DNA of 64,000 nt from Pseudomonas graminis. Its GTDB lineage: Bacteria > Pseudomonadota > Gammaproteobacteria > Pseudomonadales > Pseudomonadaceae. The translations under genes were made by a program, and so were the position numbers. Positions within the stretch are counted from its first letter, which is position 1; each line of letters starts with the position of its first letter. The DNA lies in assembly GCF_004364335.1 (NCBI RefSeq), contig NZ_SOCR01000006.1, positions 388,814-452,813 of the forward strand, written 5' to 3'. Below the pieces are notes generated by a model, which had not been told where the DNA came from, made no database searches, and saw only the letters and a program-made list of their open reading frames with translations. Positions 20,758 through 29,281 of this stretch are shown in pieces.

Positions 20758-21729
20758 TCAGGCCTCTTCCGGCGGCAAATCCAGCAAACGTCGCGCCACT
20801 TCTGACGCTGCGCGCACCAATGCGTCGGTGATTCCCGGTTCGGACGCCGAGTGCCCGGCGTCGCGGATGACCTGCAGCTCACTGTTCGGCCACGCCTGAT
20901 GCAGCTCCCAGGCGTTGTCCAGCGTACAGATCATGTCGTAGCGGCCATGCACAATGATGCCCGGCAGATGGGCGATCTTCGGCATGTCGCGAATCAGCTG
21001 GTTTTCTTCGAGGAATGCGCCGTTGGTGAAGTAATGACACTCGATGCGCGCGATGGACAAGGCGCGATGGGGCTCGGTGAAACGATCGACCACCTGCGGG
21101 TTCGGACGCAACGTGGCAGTGCGCCCTTCCCAGGTCGACCACGCCTTGGCGGCGTGCATCTGGGCGATCTGGTCGGTGCCGGTGAGGCGCTTGTGGAATG
21201 CGGCGAGCACGTCGTGGCGTTCGTCCGGCGGAATCGGCGCCATGTAGTCCTGCCAGTAATCCGGGAAAAGGCGGCTCGCGCCTTCCTGATAGAACCACTT
21301 GATGTCCTGGGGCCGGCTTAGAAAGATGCCGCGCAAAATCAGTGCATGAACCCGATCAGGGTGCTTTTGCGCGTAAGCCAGGGAAAGCGTGGAACCCCAC
21401 GAGCCACCGAACACCACCCATTTGTCGATGCCAAGGTGAGTGCGAATGCGTTCGAGGTCATCGACCAGATGCCAGGTGGTGTTGTTTTCCAGACTGGCGT
21501 GAGGAATTGACCGGCCGCAGCCGCGCTGATCGAAGGTGATGATGCGGTAGAGGTTCGGGTCGAAGTAGCGGCGGCTCTGTGCATCGCATCCCGAACCCGG
21601 CCCGCCGTGGATGAAGATGACCGGCAGGCCGTCCGGCGAGCCGCTTTCATCGACATACAGCACATGCGGCTCTTCCACTGCCAGATCGTGCCGGGCGTAA
21701 GGTTTGATCTGCGGGTACAAAGTCTGCAT
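20758..21729 (-). CDS. pip: Proline iminopeptidase
   Basis: 323 residues. Alpha/beta hydrolase that removes N-terminal proline from peptides (family S33). The oxyanion motif HGGPGSGCD is near residue 41 and the nucleophile elbow is GGSWGSTL near residue 109; the catalytic acid and histidine are in HGRYDMIC and RDAGHSASE. No signal peptide, so cytoplasmic. It starts a pip-dtd pair conserved in the genus. Confidence 0.95.
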   Translation of the reverse strand: MQTLYPQIKPYARHDLAVEEPHVLYVDESGSPDGLPVIFIHGGPGSGCDAQSRRYFDPNLYRIITFDQRGCGRSIPHASLENNTTWHLVDDLERIRTHLGIDKWVVFGGSWGSTLSLAYAQKHPDRVHALILRGIFLSRPQDIKWFYQEGASRLFPDYWQDYMAPIPPDERHDVLAAFHKRLTGTDQIAQMHAAKAWSTWEGRTATLRPNPQVVDRFTEPHRALSIARIECHYFTNGAFLEENQLIRDMPKIAHLPGIIVHGRYDMICTLDNAWELHQAWPNSELQVIRDAGHSASEPGITDALVRAASEVARRLLDLPPEEA

Positions 21730-22046
21730 AGGTGCTCCAAAAGTCCAGTTCAGGGCTGCGGTCTATCTGCCGTGGGGCATCATAAACCCGAATCGGCGAA
21801 TGAACATGCCTGCCTGATTCTGGCCAACTGTGATCCCCTGTTTCACGCGGCATATGCCCGCTGAAAGCAAGCATGAGCATAATCAACGCCAGAGTGGAAC
21901 GATCAATGCAAGCCGTCTCCCGATCATGGGAAAGCGCCAGAGATTCGCCGCCGGTGTGCAATGACGGCGAACCGAGGTAGCTTGTTCGAGTCGAACCGAG
22001 GGTCGTGCAACCGCGTATTTTTCATCCGACCAGGAGGAAATAACCA
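21730..22046. other. Intergenic region between divergent pip and glgP
   Basis: About 320 bases between the pip start and a strong ribosome binding site. It must hold the promoters for both directions. I see no REP, no convincing hairpin and no gene; the short open frames here overlap one another and have no ribosome binding sites. Confidence 0.5.
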
Positions 22047-22079
22047 ATGACACGCCCTACAGTCAACCCACCCATTTAA
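22047..22079 (+). CDS. Possible 10-codon leader peptide upstream of glgP
   Basis: A full consensus AGGAGG at 22032-22037, nine bases before ATG 22047, leads into M-T-R-P-T-V-N-P-P-I and a TAA at 22077-22079. This is a stronger ribosome binding site than the one in front of glgP itself, which starts 28 bases after the TAA. Such a layout suits a translated leader; the Pro-Pro near the end could slow ribosomes. The codons are too few for any composition test, so this is a candidate only. Confidence 0.35.
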   Translation: MTRPTVNPPI

Positions 22080-22107
22080 TCGTCAAAACAACTTGAGGTC
22101 GTACCCG

Positions 22108-24591
22108 ATGTCTCCGGAACCCAACGTTCGTGACGCTGAAGTGGCAGCCTTCCGAGAAGCTGTGCTGAACAAACTCGAGTTTGCCGTCGGTAAAGACCCC
22201 GACCATGCCTTCGACCATGACTGGTTTATGGCAATCGCCCTGGCGACTCGCGACAAAATGGCCGAGCGCTGGATGAACCACACGCGCTACGTCTACAGGC
22301 AGGAAAAAAAGCGCGTCTATTACCTCTCCCTCGAGTTCCTGATCGGCCGTCTGATGTTCGACAGCCTGAGCAACCTGGGCATTCTCGAAACCGCGCGCGA
22401 AGCGTTGAAAGGCCTGAACGTCGACCTTGAGCAGATTCGCTCGCTGGAGCCTGACGCTGCGTTGGGCAACGGCGGCCTCGGCCGTCTGGCCGCGTGCTTC
22501 ATGGAAAGCATGTCGACCCTCGGCATTGCCGGTCATGGCTACGGCATTCGTTACGAGCACGGCCTCTTCCGTCAGGCCATCGTCGATGGCTGGCAGCAGG
22601 AGCAGACCGAGAACTGGCTGGACTTCGGTAACCCGTGGGAATTCGAACGCCCTGAAGTGATTTACCAGATCGGTTTCGGCGGCAGCGTGCAGCCCCAGCT
22701 TGATGCAGCCGGCGCGCCTGTTCTCGATGCCTCAGGCGAAACCCGTCAGGTCTGGACCGCCGGCGAAACCGTCCGCGCGATTGCTTACGACACCCCGGTT
22801 GTGGGCTGGCGCGGCAAGGCGGTGAACACGCTGCGCTTGTGGCGTGCGCGCGCCGTGGAAGACCTGCACCTGGAACGCTTCAACGCCGGCGACCACGTCG
22901 GGGCGGTGGCGGAAGTGGTGCGGGCAGAAAGTATTTCCCGAGTGCTTTACCCGAACGACAGCACCGAAGCGGGCCAGGAACTGCGCCTGCGTCAGGAATT
23001 CTTCTTTGTCTCGGCGTCGCTGCAGGACTTGCTGCGCCGCCACAAGAACATGGGCTACAGCATCAGCAGCCTGCCGGAACACGTGGCCATCCAGATGAAC
23101 GACACGCACCCGTCGATCGCCGTGGCGGAGCTGATGCGCGTTCTGATCGACCTGCATGACGTGGAATGGGACGAGGCCTGGCGCATCACCGTCGGAACCT
23201 TGGCGTATACCAACCACACGCTGTTGCCTGAAGCACTGGAAACCTGGTCGGTTGGCCTGATGGAGCGCATGTTGCCGCGCCACATGCAGATCATTTATAT
23301 GATCAACGCCCAGCACATCGACAAGGTTCGCCAGGACTTCAAAGACGACCCTGGCCTGTTCGACCTGCTGCGCGCCGTCTCGCTGATCGAGGAAGACAAC
23401 GGCCGTCGCGTGCGCATGGGTAACCTGGCGTTCCTCGGCTCGCACAGCGTGAACGGTGTGTCTGCGTTGCACACGCAGTTGATGCGCAAGACCGTTTTCG
23501 CCCATCTGCACAAGCTGCACCCGGACCGCATCAACAACAAAACCAACGGCATCACCTTCCGCCGCTGGTTGTTCCAGTCCAACCCGCAACTGACTTCGAT
23601 GTTGGTCAACGAGTTGGGCGAACAAGTGCTCGACAACCACGAGACCGCGCTGCTGAAACTGGAGCCGCTGGCCGACGACGCACGTTTCCAGAAGGAATTC
23701 GCCGCTCAGCGCCTGCAAAGCAAGCAAGCGCTGGCCACGATCATTCAGGATCGCATGGGCATCGCGGTTAACCCTGAGGCGATGTTTGACGTGCAGGTCA
23801 AACGCATCCACGAGTACAAGCGTCAACTGTTGAACCTGTTCCACACGGTGGCGCTGTATCAGGCCATGCGTGCCGACCCGAGCACCGACTGGGTGCCGCG
23901 GGTGAAGATCTTCGGCGGCAAGGCGGCGGCCAGTTATCACTCGGCCAAGCTGATCATCAAGCTGACCAACGACATCGCACGCACGGTCAACAACGACCCT
24001 ACGCTGCGCGGTCGTTTGAAAGTGGTGTTCATGCCCAACTACAACGTCAGCCTGGCGGAAAGCATCATTCCGGCGGCGGATTTGTCGGAGCAGATTTCCA
24101 CGGCAGGTCTGGAAGCGTCCGGTACCAGCAACATGAAGTTCGGCCTCAACGGCGCACTGACCATCGGCACCCTCGACGGCGCCAACGTCGAAATGAGCGA
24201 GCAGGTCGGCCTGGAGCACATGTTCATCTTCGGCATGACCGCGCAGGAAGTCGAAGCGCGCAAGCATGCCGGCGAGTTCAACGCGCATCAGGACATCGCC
24301 GCGTCCGGGCGTTTGAATGACGTGCTGCAAGCGATCCGTGGCGGGGTGTTCTCGCCGGATGATCCGTATCGCTATGCCGGGCTGATCGATCAGTTGATCA
24401 ACTACGACCGCTTCTTCGTCTGCGCTGACTTCGAGTCGTACTGGCACGCCCAGGCCAAGGTGGAAGCGCACTGGCACGATTCGAAACAATGGTGGCGCTC
24501 GGCGGTGCTCAACACCGCGCGCATGGGCTGGTTCTCTTCGGACCGGACCATTCGCGAGTACGCGACCGAAATCTGGAACGCGCTGGATTAA
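22108..24591 (+). CDS. glgP: Glycogen/starch/alpha-glucan phosphorylase
   Basis: 827 residues from ATG 22108 (MSPEPNVRDAEVAAFREAV); a TTG frame start 15 bases earlier overlaps the likely ribosome binding site TGAGG. GT35 family enzyme that releases glucose-1-phosphate from alpha-1,4-glucans. The pyridoxal-phosphate lysine is in EASGTSNMKFGLNGALTIGT, and the substrate loops DAALGNGGLGRLAACF and NDTHPSIAVAELMRVL are intact. It stands alone: no glgA, glgB or glgX is nearby. Full family length. Confidence 0.95.
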   Translation: MSPEPNVRDAEVAAFREAVLNKLEFAVGKDPDHAFDHDWFMAIALATRDKMAERWMNHTRYVYRQEKKRVYYLSLEFLIGRLMFDSLSNLGILETAREALKGLNVDLEQIRSLEPDAALGNGGLGRLAACFMESMSTLGIAGHGYGIRYEHGLFRQAIVDGWQQEQTENWLDFGNPWEFERPEVIYQIGFGGSVQPQLDAAGAPVLDASGETRQVWTAGETVRAIAYDTPVVGWRGKAVNTLRLWRARAVEDLHLERFNAGDHVGAVAEVVRAESISRVLYPNDSTEAGQELRLRQEFFFVSASLQDLLRRHKNMGYSISSLPEHVAIQMNDTHPSIAVAELMRVLIDLHDVEWDEAWRITVGTLAYTNHTLLPEALETWSVGLMERMLPRHMQIIYMINAQHIDKVRQDFKDDPGLFDLLRAVSLIEEDNGRRVRMGNLAFLGSHSVNGVSALHTQLMRKTVFAHLHKLHPDRINNKTNGITFRRWLFQSNPQLTSMLVNELGEQVLDNHETALLKLEPLADDARFQKEFAAQRLQSKQALATIIQDRMGIAVNPEAMFDVQVKRIHEYKRQLLNLFHTVALYQAMRADPSTDWVPRVKIFGGKAAASYHSAKLIIKLTNDIARTVNNDPTLRGRLKVVFMPNYNVSLAESIIPAADLSEQISTAGLEASGTSNMKFGLNGALTIGTLDGANVEMSEQVGLEHMFIFGMTAQEVEARKHAGEFNAHQDIAASGRLNDVLQAIRGGVFSPDDPYRYAGLIDQLINYDRFFVCADFESYWHAQAKVEAHWHDSKQWWRSAVLNTARMGWFSSDRTIREYATEIWNALD

Positions 24592-24600
24592 AAGCGTTGA

Positions 24601-24629
24601 GGTGATCGTTTCTCCCCGAAACGATCACC
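24601..24629. terminator. Perfect 12-bp hairpin after glgP
   Basis: GGTGATCGTTTC and GAAACGATCACC are separated by TCCCC, nine bases beyond the glgP stop. The stem is perfect but the following run (GCTGCTTTGC) is poor in T, so it may be a weak intrinsic terminator or a 3' mRNA-protecting hairpin. Confidence 0.65.
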
Positions 24630-24678
24630 GCTGCTTTGCATAGGCAGCCCACTGAAATGACGGGTTCTATGCCCCCCC

Positions 24679-26234
24679 TGTAGGAGTCGGCTTGCTGGCG
24701 AACGCTTTGGGTCAGCTGCCTGAGAGGCAACTGGCGGGACGCGTTCGCCAGCAAGCCGGCTCCTACGGGGTTCTGTGCATAACCGTGAACTTCGAAACGC
24801 CGCAAAAACCAATGTAGGTGCGCGCTTGCCCGCGAAGGCGTTGGGTCAGCTGCCTGGGAGGTGGCTGGCGGCACGCGTTGGCCAGCAAGCCGGCTCCTAC
24901 GGGTTCTGTGGAATAACCGCGAATTTCGAAACGCCGCAAAAACCAATGTAGGAGCGCTTGCCCGCGAAGGCGTTGTGTCAGCTGCCTGGAAGGTGACTGG
25001 CAGCACGCGTTCGCCAGCAAGCCGGCTCCTACGGGGTTCTGTGGATAACCGTGAATATCGAAATGCCGCAAAAACCAATGTAGGAGCGCGCTTGCCCGCG
25101 AAGGCGTTGGATCAGCTGCCTGGAAGGCAACTGGCAGGGCGCGTTCGCCAGCAAGCCGGCTCCTACGGGTTCTGTGGATAACCGTGAACTTCGAAACGCC
25201 GGAAAAACTAATGTAGGAGCGCGCTTGCCCGCGAAGGCGTTGGATCAGCTGCCTGGAAGGTGACTGGCAGGACGCGTTCGCCAGCAAGCCGGCTCCTACG
25301 GGGTTCTGTGCATAACCGTGAACTTCGAAACGCCGCAAAAACCAATGTAGGAGCGCGCTTGCCCGCGAAGGCGTTGGGTCAGCTGCATGCGAGGTGGCTG
25401 GCGGCACGCGTTCGCCAGCAAGCCGGCTCCTACGGGTTCTGTGCATAACCGTGAACTTCGAAACGCCGCAAAAACCAATGTAGGTGCGCGCTTGCCCGCG
25501 AAGGCGTTGGATCAGCTGCCTGGAAGGTGAATGGCAGGACGCCTTCGCCAGCAAGCCGGCTCCTACGGGTTCTGTGGATAACCGCGAATTTCGAAACGCC
25601 ACCAAAACCAATGTAGGTGCGCGCTTGCCCGCGAAGGCGTTGGATTAGCTGCCTGGAAGGTGACTGGCAGGACGCGTTCGCCAGCAAGCCGGCTCCTACG
25701 GGGGTCTGTGGATAACCGTGAATTTCGAAACGCCACAAAAACCAATGTAGGAGCGCGCTTGCCCGCGAAGGCGTTGGGTCAGCTGCCTGCGAGGTGGCTG
25801 GCGGCACGCGTTCGCCAGCAAGCCCGCTCCTACGGGGTTCTGTGCATAACCGTGAACTTCGAAACGCCGCAAAAACCAAGGTAGGAGCGCGCTTGCCCGC
25901 GAAGGCGTTGGGTCAGCTGCCTGAGAGACAACTGGCAGGACGCGTTCGCCAGCAAGCCGGCTCCTACGGGGCTCTGTGGATAATCGTGAATTTCGAAACG
26001 CCGCAAAAACCAATGTAGGAGCGCGCTTGCCCGCGAAGGCGTTGGGTCAGCTGCCTGGGAGGTGGCTGGCGGCACGCGTTCGCCAGCAAGCCGGCTCCTA
26101 CGGGTTCTGTGGATAACCGCGAATTTCGAAACGCCGCAAAAACCAATGTAGGAGCGCGCTTGCCCGCGAAGGCGTTGGGTCAGCTGCCTGCGAGGTGGCT
26201 GGCGGCACGCGTTCGCCAGCAAGCCGGCTCCTAC
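24679..26234. repeat. Tandem array of 12 REP pairs, 133-134 bp period, with DnaA-box-like linkers
   Basis: Twelve copies of a REP pair start at 24679, 24813, 24947, 25079, 25212, 25346, 25479, 25612, 25746, 25880, 26014 and 26147, joined by 11 linkers of about 45 bases (consensus GTTCTGTGGATAACCGTG, then AATTTCGAAACGCCGC, then AAAAACCAA). In units 2-12 the left arm is of the GCGCGCTTGCCCGCG family and the right arm of the TTCGCCAGCAAGCCGGC family, so each is a hybrid; unit 1 has the second family on both sides. The unit cores fall into about three sequence types that alternate along the array. Ten linkers contain TTATCCACA or TTATGCACA on the minus strand. Long open frames cross the array on both strands by chance; none is a gene. 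Confidence 0.95.
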
Positions 26235-26398
26235 AGACCAGGTTCGACCGTGGAATCAGTTTCCAACCGCCGGACCTTTCTGCTGCCAGACGCATGAGCG
26301 AACCGGGTCTCCTGCCCGACACAAAATGTTTCCCCTTTCCTGACGCCCGATATACTTTTCGGCATCGCCGGTAATCGGCCGAAAAGGGATGTCGTCGC

Positions 26399-29281
26399 GT
26401 GCAATGGATTCTTCTGCTGGCCGGTCTGGTGGTCGGGGCGCTTCTTGATGAGTCGCTGTTGGGCGGCGCTGTCGGCGCGGTCATTGGCCTGGCTGCGGGT
26501 TTGAGCTTCCGGCTTGGTGCATTGACGCGGGAAACCGCCGCGCAGAAAGCCGAACTTGCCAAGACCCGGCTGGACCTTAACGCCGTACAACAACGCCTCA
26601 GCCAGCTGGATTCCGCCGCCGCGCGATTGCCGGATGCGCCCGTGTCGGCGCCGCTGAATGTTCAGCCCATCGCAAACGACGGCCCGGAACTGCTGTGGGA
26701 CCTTCCGGACCTTGAGTCGGCCGCCTCGGATGTCGGCGATTCAGAATGGAGTCGCCCTGCACCGGCGCCATCACCCACAGCCCCGAGCTACCCGCCCGCT
26801 GCGGCATCCGCCTCTCAGCCCGCTTCAACCCAGCCCGTTCCTGCCCAGCACAGCCTGTTCGACAGCGCCTTGCTGCGCGCGAAAAACTGGCTGCTCGGGG
26901 GCAACACCGTGCTGCGGGTCGGCGTGGTGCTGCTGTTTCTCGGTCTGGCGTTTCTGCTGCGCTACGCCACCGAAGGCATGGTGGTCCCGATCGAAGCCCG
27001 GTATGCCGGCGTCGCAGTGGCAGCGCTGGCATTGCTGGGCTTGGGTTGGTGGCTACGTCAACGCAATGAGTCCTTTGCACTCATGCTGCAGGGGACGGGC
27101 GTCGCGGTGCTGTACCTGACCGTATTCGCCGCCATGAAAGTCCATACCCTGCTGGCGCCGGGGATGGCGTTCAGCCTGCTGGTTGCGGTCACCGTCTTTT
27201 CGGCCATTCTCGCCGTCACGCAGAACTCTCTGGCCCTCGCCTGCGTCGCCGCGCTGGGTGGATTTGCCGCGCCACTGCTGACGTCCTCCGGCGAGGGGAG
27301 TCATGTCGCACTGTTCAGTTATTTCGCCCTACTCAACGCCGGCATTTTCGCCATCGCGTGGTTCAAGGCCTGGCGCCCGCTGAACCTGATCGGTTTCATC
27401 GGCACATTCGGCATCGGCTTCGCCTGGGGCATGGATGCGTACACGCCCGAGCTGTTTTGGAGTACCGAACCCTTCCTGATTCTCTTCTTCCTGATGTATC
27501 TGGCCATCGGTCTGCTGTTCGCCCGGCGCAAGCTGCAAGAACACTCGGCCGGGCCCGACGACGACAGCCGGGAAGCCACTCTGCGCTGGTCCGCGCGCCA
27601 GACCCACTACGTCGATGGCAGCCTGCTGTTCGGCACGCCCATCGTCGGTTTCGGCCTGCAATACGCGCTCGTCAAACATCTGGAATTCGGCGCTGCGTTG
27701 AGCGCACTGGCGCTGGGCTTGCTGTACATGGGCATCGCTCGGTTCCTGGCCGGGCGCGCACCGGGTCGGGCGTTGCTGCTGGTCGAAACGTGCCTGTCCC
27801 TGGGCGTGGTATTCGGCACCCTGGCGATTCCCCTCGGCCTCAGCGCGCAATGGACGACGGTCGCCTGGGCCGTCGAAGGGGCTGCAGTGTTCTGGCTCGG
27901 CATGCGCCAGAACCGATTGCTGGCGCGGGCTTTCGGCTTGATGCTGCAACTGGGCGCAGGGACCGCGTTTCTCGGCGCGGTCGGTCGCTGGTATGTGCCG
28001 AACTTCAACCACGGCGACTTCTGGACACCGCTGATCATCGCCCTGGCCGGCCTGGTCAGTGCATTCACGGTCGAGCGCATCGGTACCCTGCGTTTGTCGT
28101 TGAGCAATCGTTTCTTGCAGCCGTTGCTGTTGATCTGGAGCGCGCTGTGGTGGGCGGCAGCAGTGTGCGTCAGTAACCATTACGTGCCGGAAGAAGCCGA
28201 GTTTTCGACGCTGTTGCTATTGGGGGCGGTCAGTGTCGCGCTGTGGACAATGGCGGCCCTGCGCCTGAACTGGGCCGGAATCGCACAGCTGACCACGCTG
28301 CTGACGCCGATGAGCGCTGTGTTGCTCGCGCTGATGAGCTTCAAATCCTACTACAACCCTGCCGCCGATTGGGGCTGGCTAGGCTGGCTCGCGGTGTTTG
28401 CAGTTCATCTGTGGTCACTGAAGCAGCTCGATAAACTGCTGCTCCCGCGCTTGCGCAGTGGGGCCCATGTGATCGGCTGCTGGCTGATCATCGGCGTGCT
28501 CTCGTTGCAGCTTCGTTACGGATTGCTGGTGTTGTCGGAATCGTATAACGCCTGGCGCTGGCTGGGCTGGGCGTTGCTGCCGAGCCTGTATCTGCTGGCG
28601 ATGACGGCTTCCCGCACGTGGCCCTGGCCCGTCAGCGCCTATCCGCGTGAGTACCGTGTCTGGGCTGCCGCGCCGCTGGCTGCATTGATGCTCGCCTGGT
28701 TCTGGCTGGCGAACGGGTTCAGCGAAGGCGCTGCCGATCCCCTGCCCTATCTGCCATTGCTGAACCCGCTGGAGCTGGGCTTGCTGATCACCCTGACCGG
28801 CATCTACAGCTGGACTCGCCAGCAACTGCCGCAATTGGGCGTCGGCGAGGAGCGTGCTCAGAAAGCGGCGCTGGTCATGGCCGGCGCATCGCTGTTCGCG
28901 CTGATCACCGCCATGGTTCTGCGCACAGCGCATCACTGGGCCGGCGTGGCCTGGTACCCCGACGCGCTGTTTGAATCCATGCGTGTGCAGGCCGGGCTTT
29001 CCATCGTCTGGACGCTGACCGCGCTGGCGCTGATGATCGGCGGTCATCTGCGTGCGCGTCGGGACCTGTGGATTGCCGGCGCCGCATTGATCGGGGTCGT
29101 CGTGGCCAAACTGTTCTTCGTCGAGCTGAGCAATCGTGGCGGTCTGGAGCGAATCATTTCCTTTATCGGCGTTGGCGTTCTGTTGCTGGTGGTGGGATAT
29201 TTCGCCCCCCTGCCGCCCCGGCATCCGGCCCGAAGCGGGGGAATGACCGAGGCGGATATTGCGGACCGGGCATCGAAATGA
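26399..29281 (+). CDS. DUF2339 polytopic membrane protein
   Basis: 960 residues from GTG 26399. An N-terminal membrane segment with a short coiled stretch (RETAAQKAELAKTRLDLNAVQQRL, in pieces) and a Pro/Ser/Ala-rich linker (about 70-155) are followed by more than twenty hydrophobic segments to the C-terminus, starting at NTVLRVGVVLLFLGLAFLLRYA. This is the DUF2339 family, common in Pseudomonas and without an assigned function. The next gene (DUF3999) overlaps its stop by four bases, and this pairing recurs in the genus, so the two probably form one envelope complex. The DNA just upstream is the REP array. Confidence 0.85.
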   Translation: MQWILLLAGLVVGALLDESLLGGAVGAVIGLAAGLSFRLGALTRETAAQKAELAKTRLDLNAVQQRLSQLDSAAARLPDAPVSAPLNVQPIANDGPELLWDLPDLESAASDVGDSEWSRPAPAPSPTAPSYPPAAASASQPASTQPVPAQHSLFDSALLRAKNWLLGGNTVLRVGVVLLFLGLAFLLRYATEGMVVPIEARYAGVAVAALALLGLGWWLRQRNESFALMLQGTGVAVLYLTVFAAMKVHTLLAPGMAFSLLVAVTVFSAILAVTQNSLALACVAALGGFAAPLLTSSGEGSHVALFSYFALLNAGIFAIAWFKAWRPLNLIGFIGTFGIGFAWGMDAYTPELFWSTEPFLILFFLMYLAIGLLFARRKLQEHSAGPDDDSREATLRWSARQTHYVDGSLLFGTPIVGFGLQYALVKHLEFGAALSALALGLLYMGIARFLAGRAPGRALLLVETCLSLGVVFGTLAIPLGLSAQWTTVAWAVEGAAVFWLGMRQNRLLARAFGLMLQLGAGTAFLGAVGRWYVPNFNHGDFWTPLIIALAGLVSAFTVERIGTLRLSLSNRFLQPLLLIWSALWWAAAVCVSNHYVPEEAEFSTLLLLGAVSVALWTMAALRLNWAGIAQLTTLLTPMSAVLLALMSFKSYYNPAADWGWLGWLAVFAVHLWSLKQLDKLLLPRLRSGAHVIGCWLIIGVLSLQLRYGLLVLSESYNAWRWLGWALLPSLYLLAMTASRTWPWPVSAYPREYRVWAAAPLAALMLAWFWLANGFSEGAADPLPYLPLLNPLELGLLITLTGIYSWTRQQLPQLGVGEERAQKAALVMAGASLFALITAMVLRTAHHWAGVAWYPDALFESMRVQAGLSIVWTLTALALMIGGHLRARRDLWIAGAALIGVVVAKLFFVELSNRGGLERIISFIGVGVLLLVVGYFAPLPPRHPARSGGMTEADIADRASK

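Noticed and set aside
21737..21961. Short open frames in the pip-glgP gap
   Set aside because: They overlap each other on both strands and have no ribosome binding sites or recognisable product.
24763..26222. Long minus- and plus-strand open frames (up to 282 codons) across the REP array
   Set aside because: They are translations of the 133-134-bp repeat in rotating frames, open on both strands, without ribosome binding sites; the repeated peptides are by-products of the array.
24679..26234. A CRISPR array
   Set aside because: The repeated units are long palindromic REP pairs with near-identical linkers, not short direct repeats with unique spacers, and no cas genes are near.
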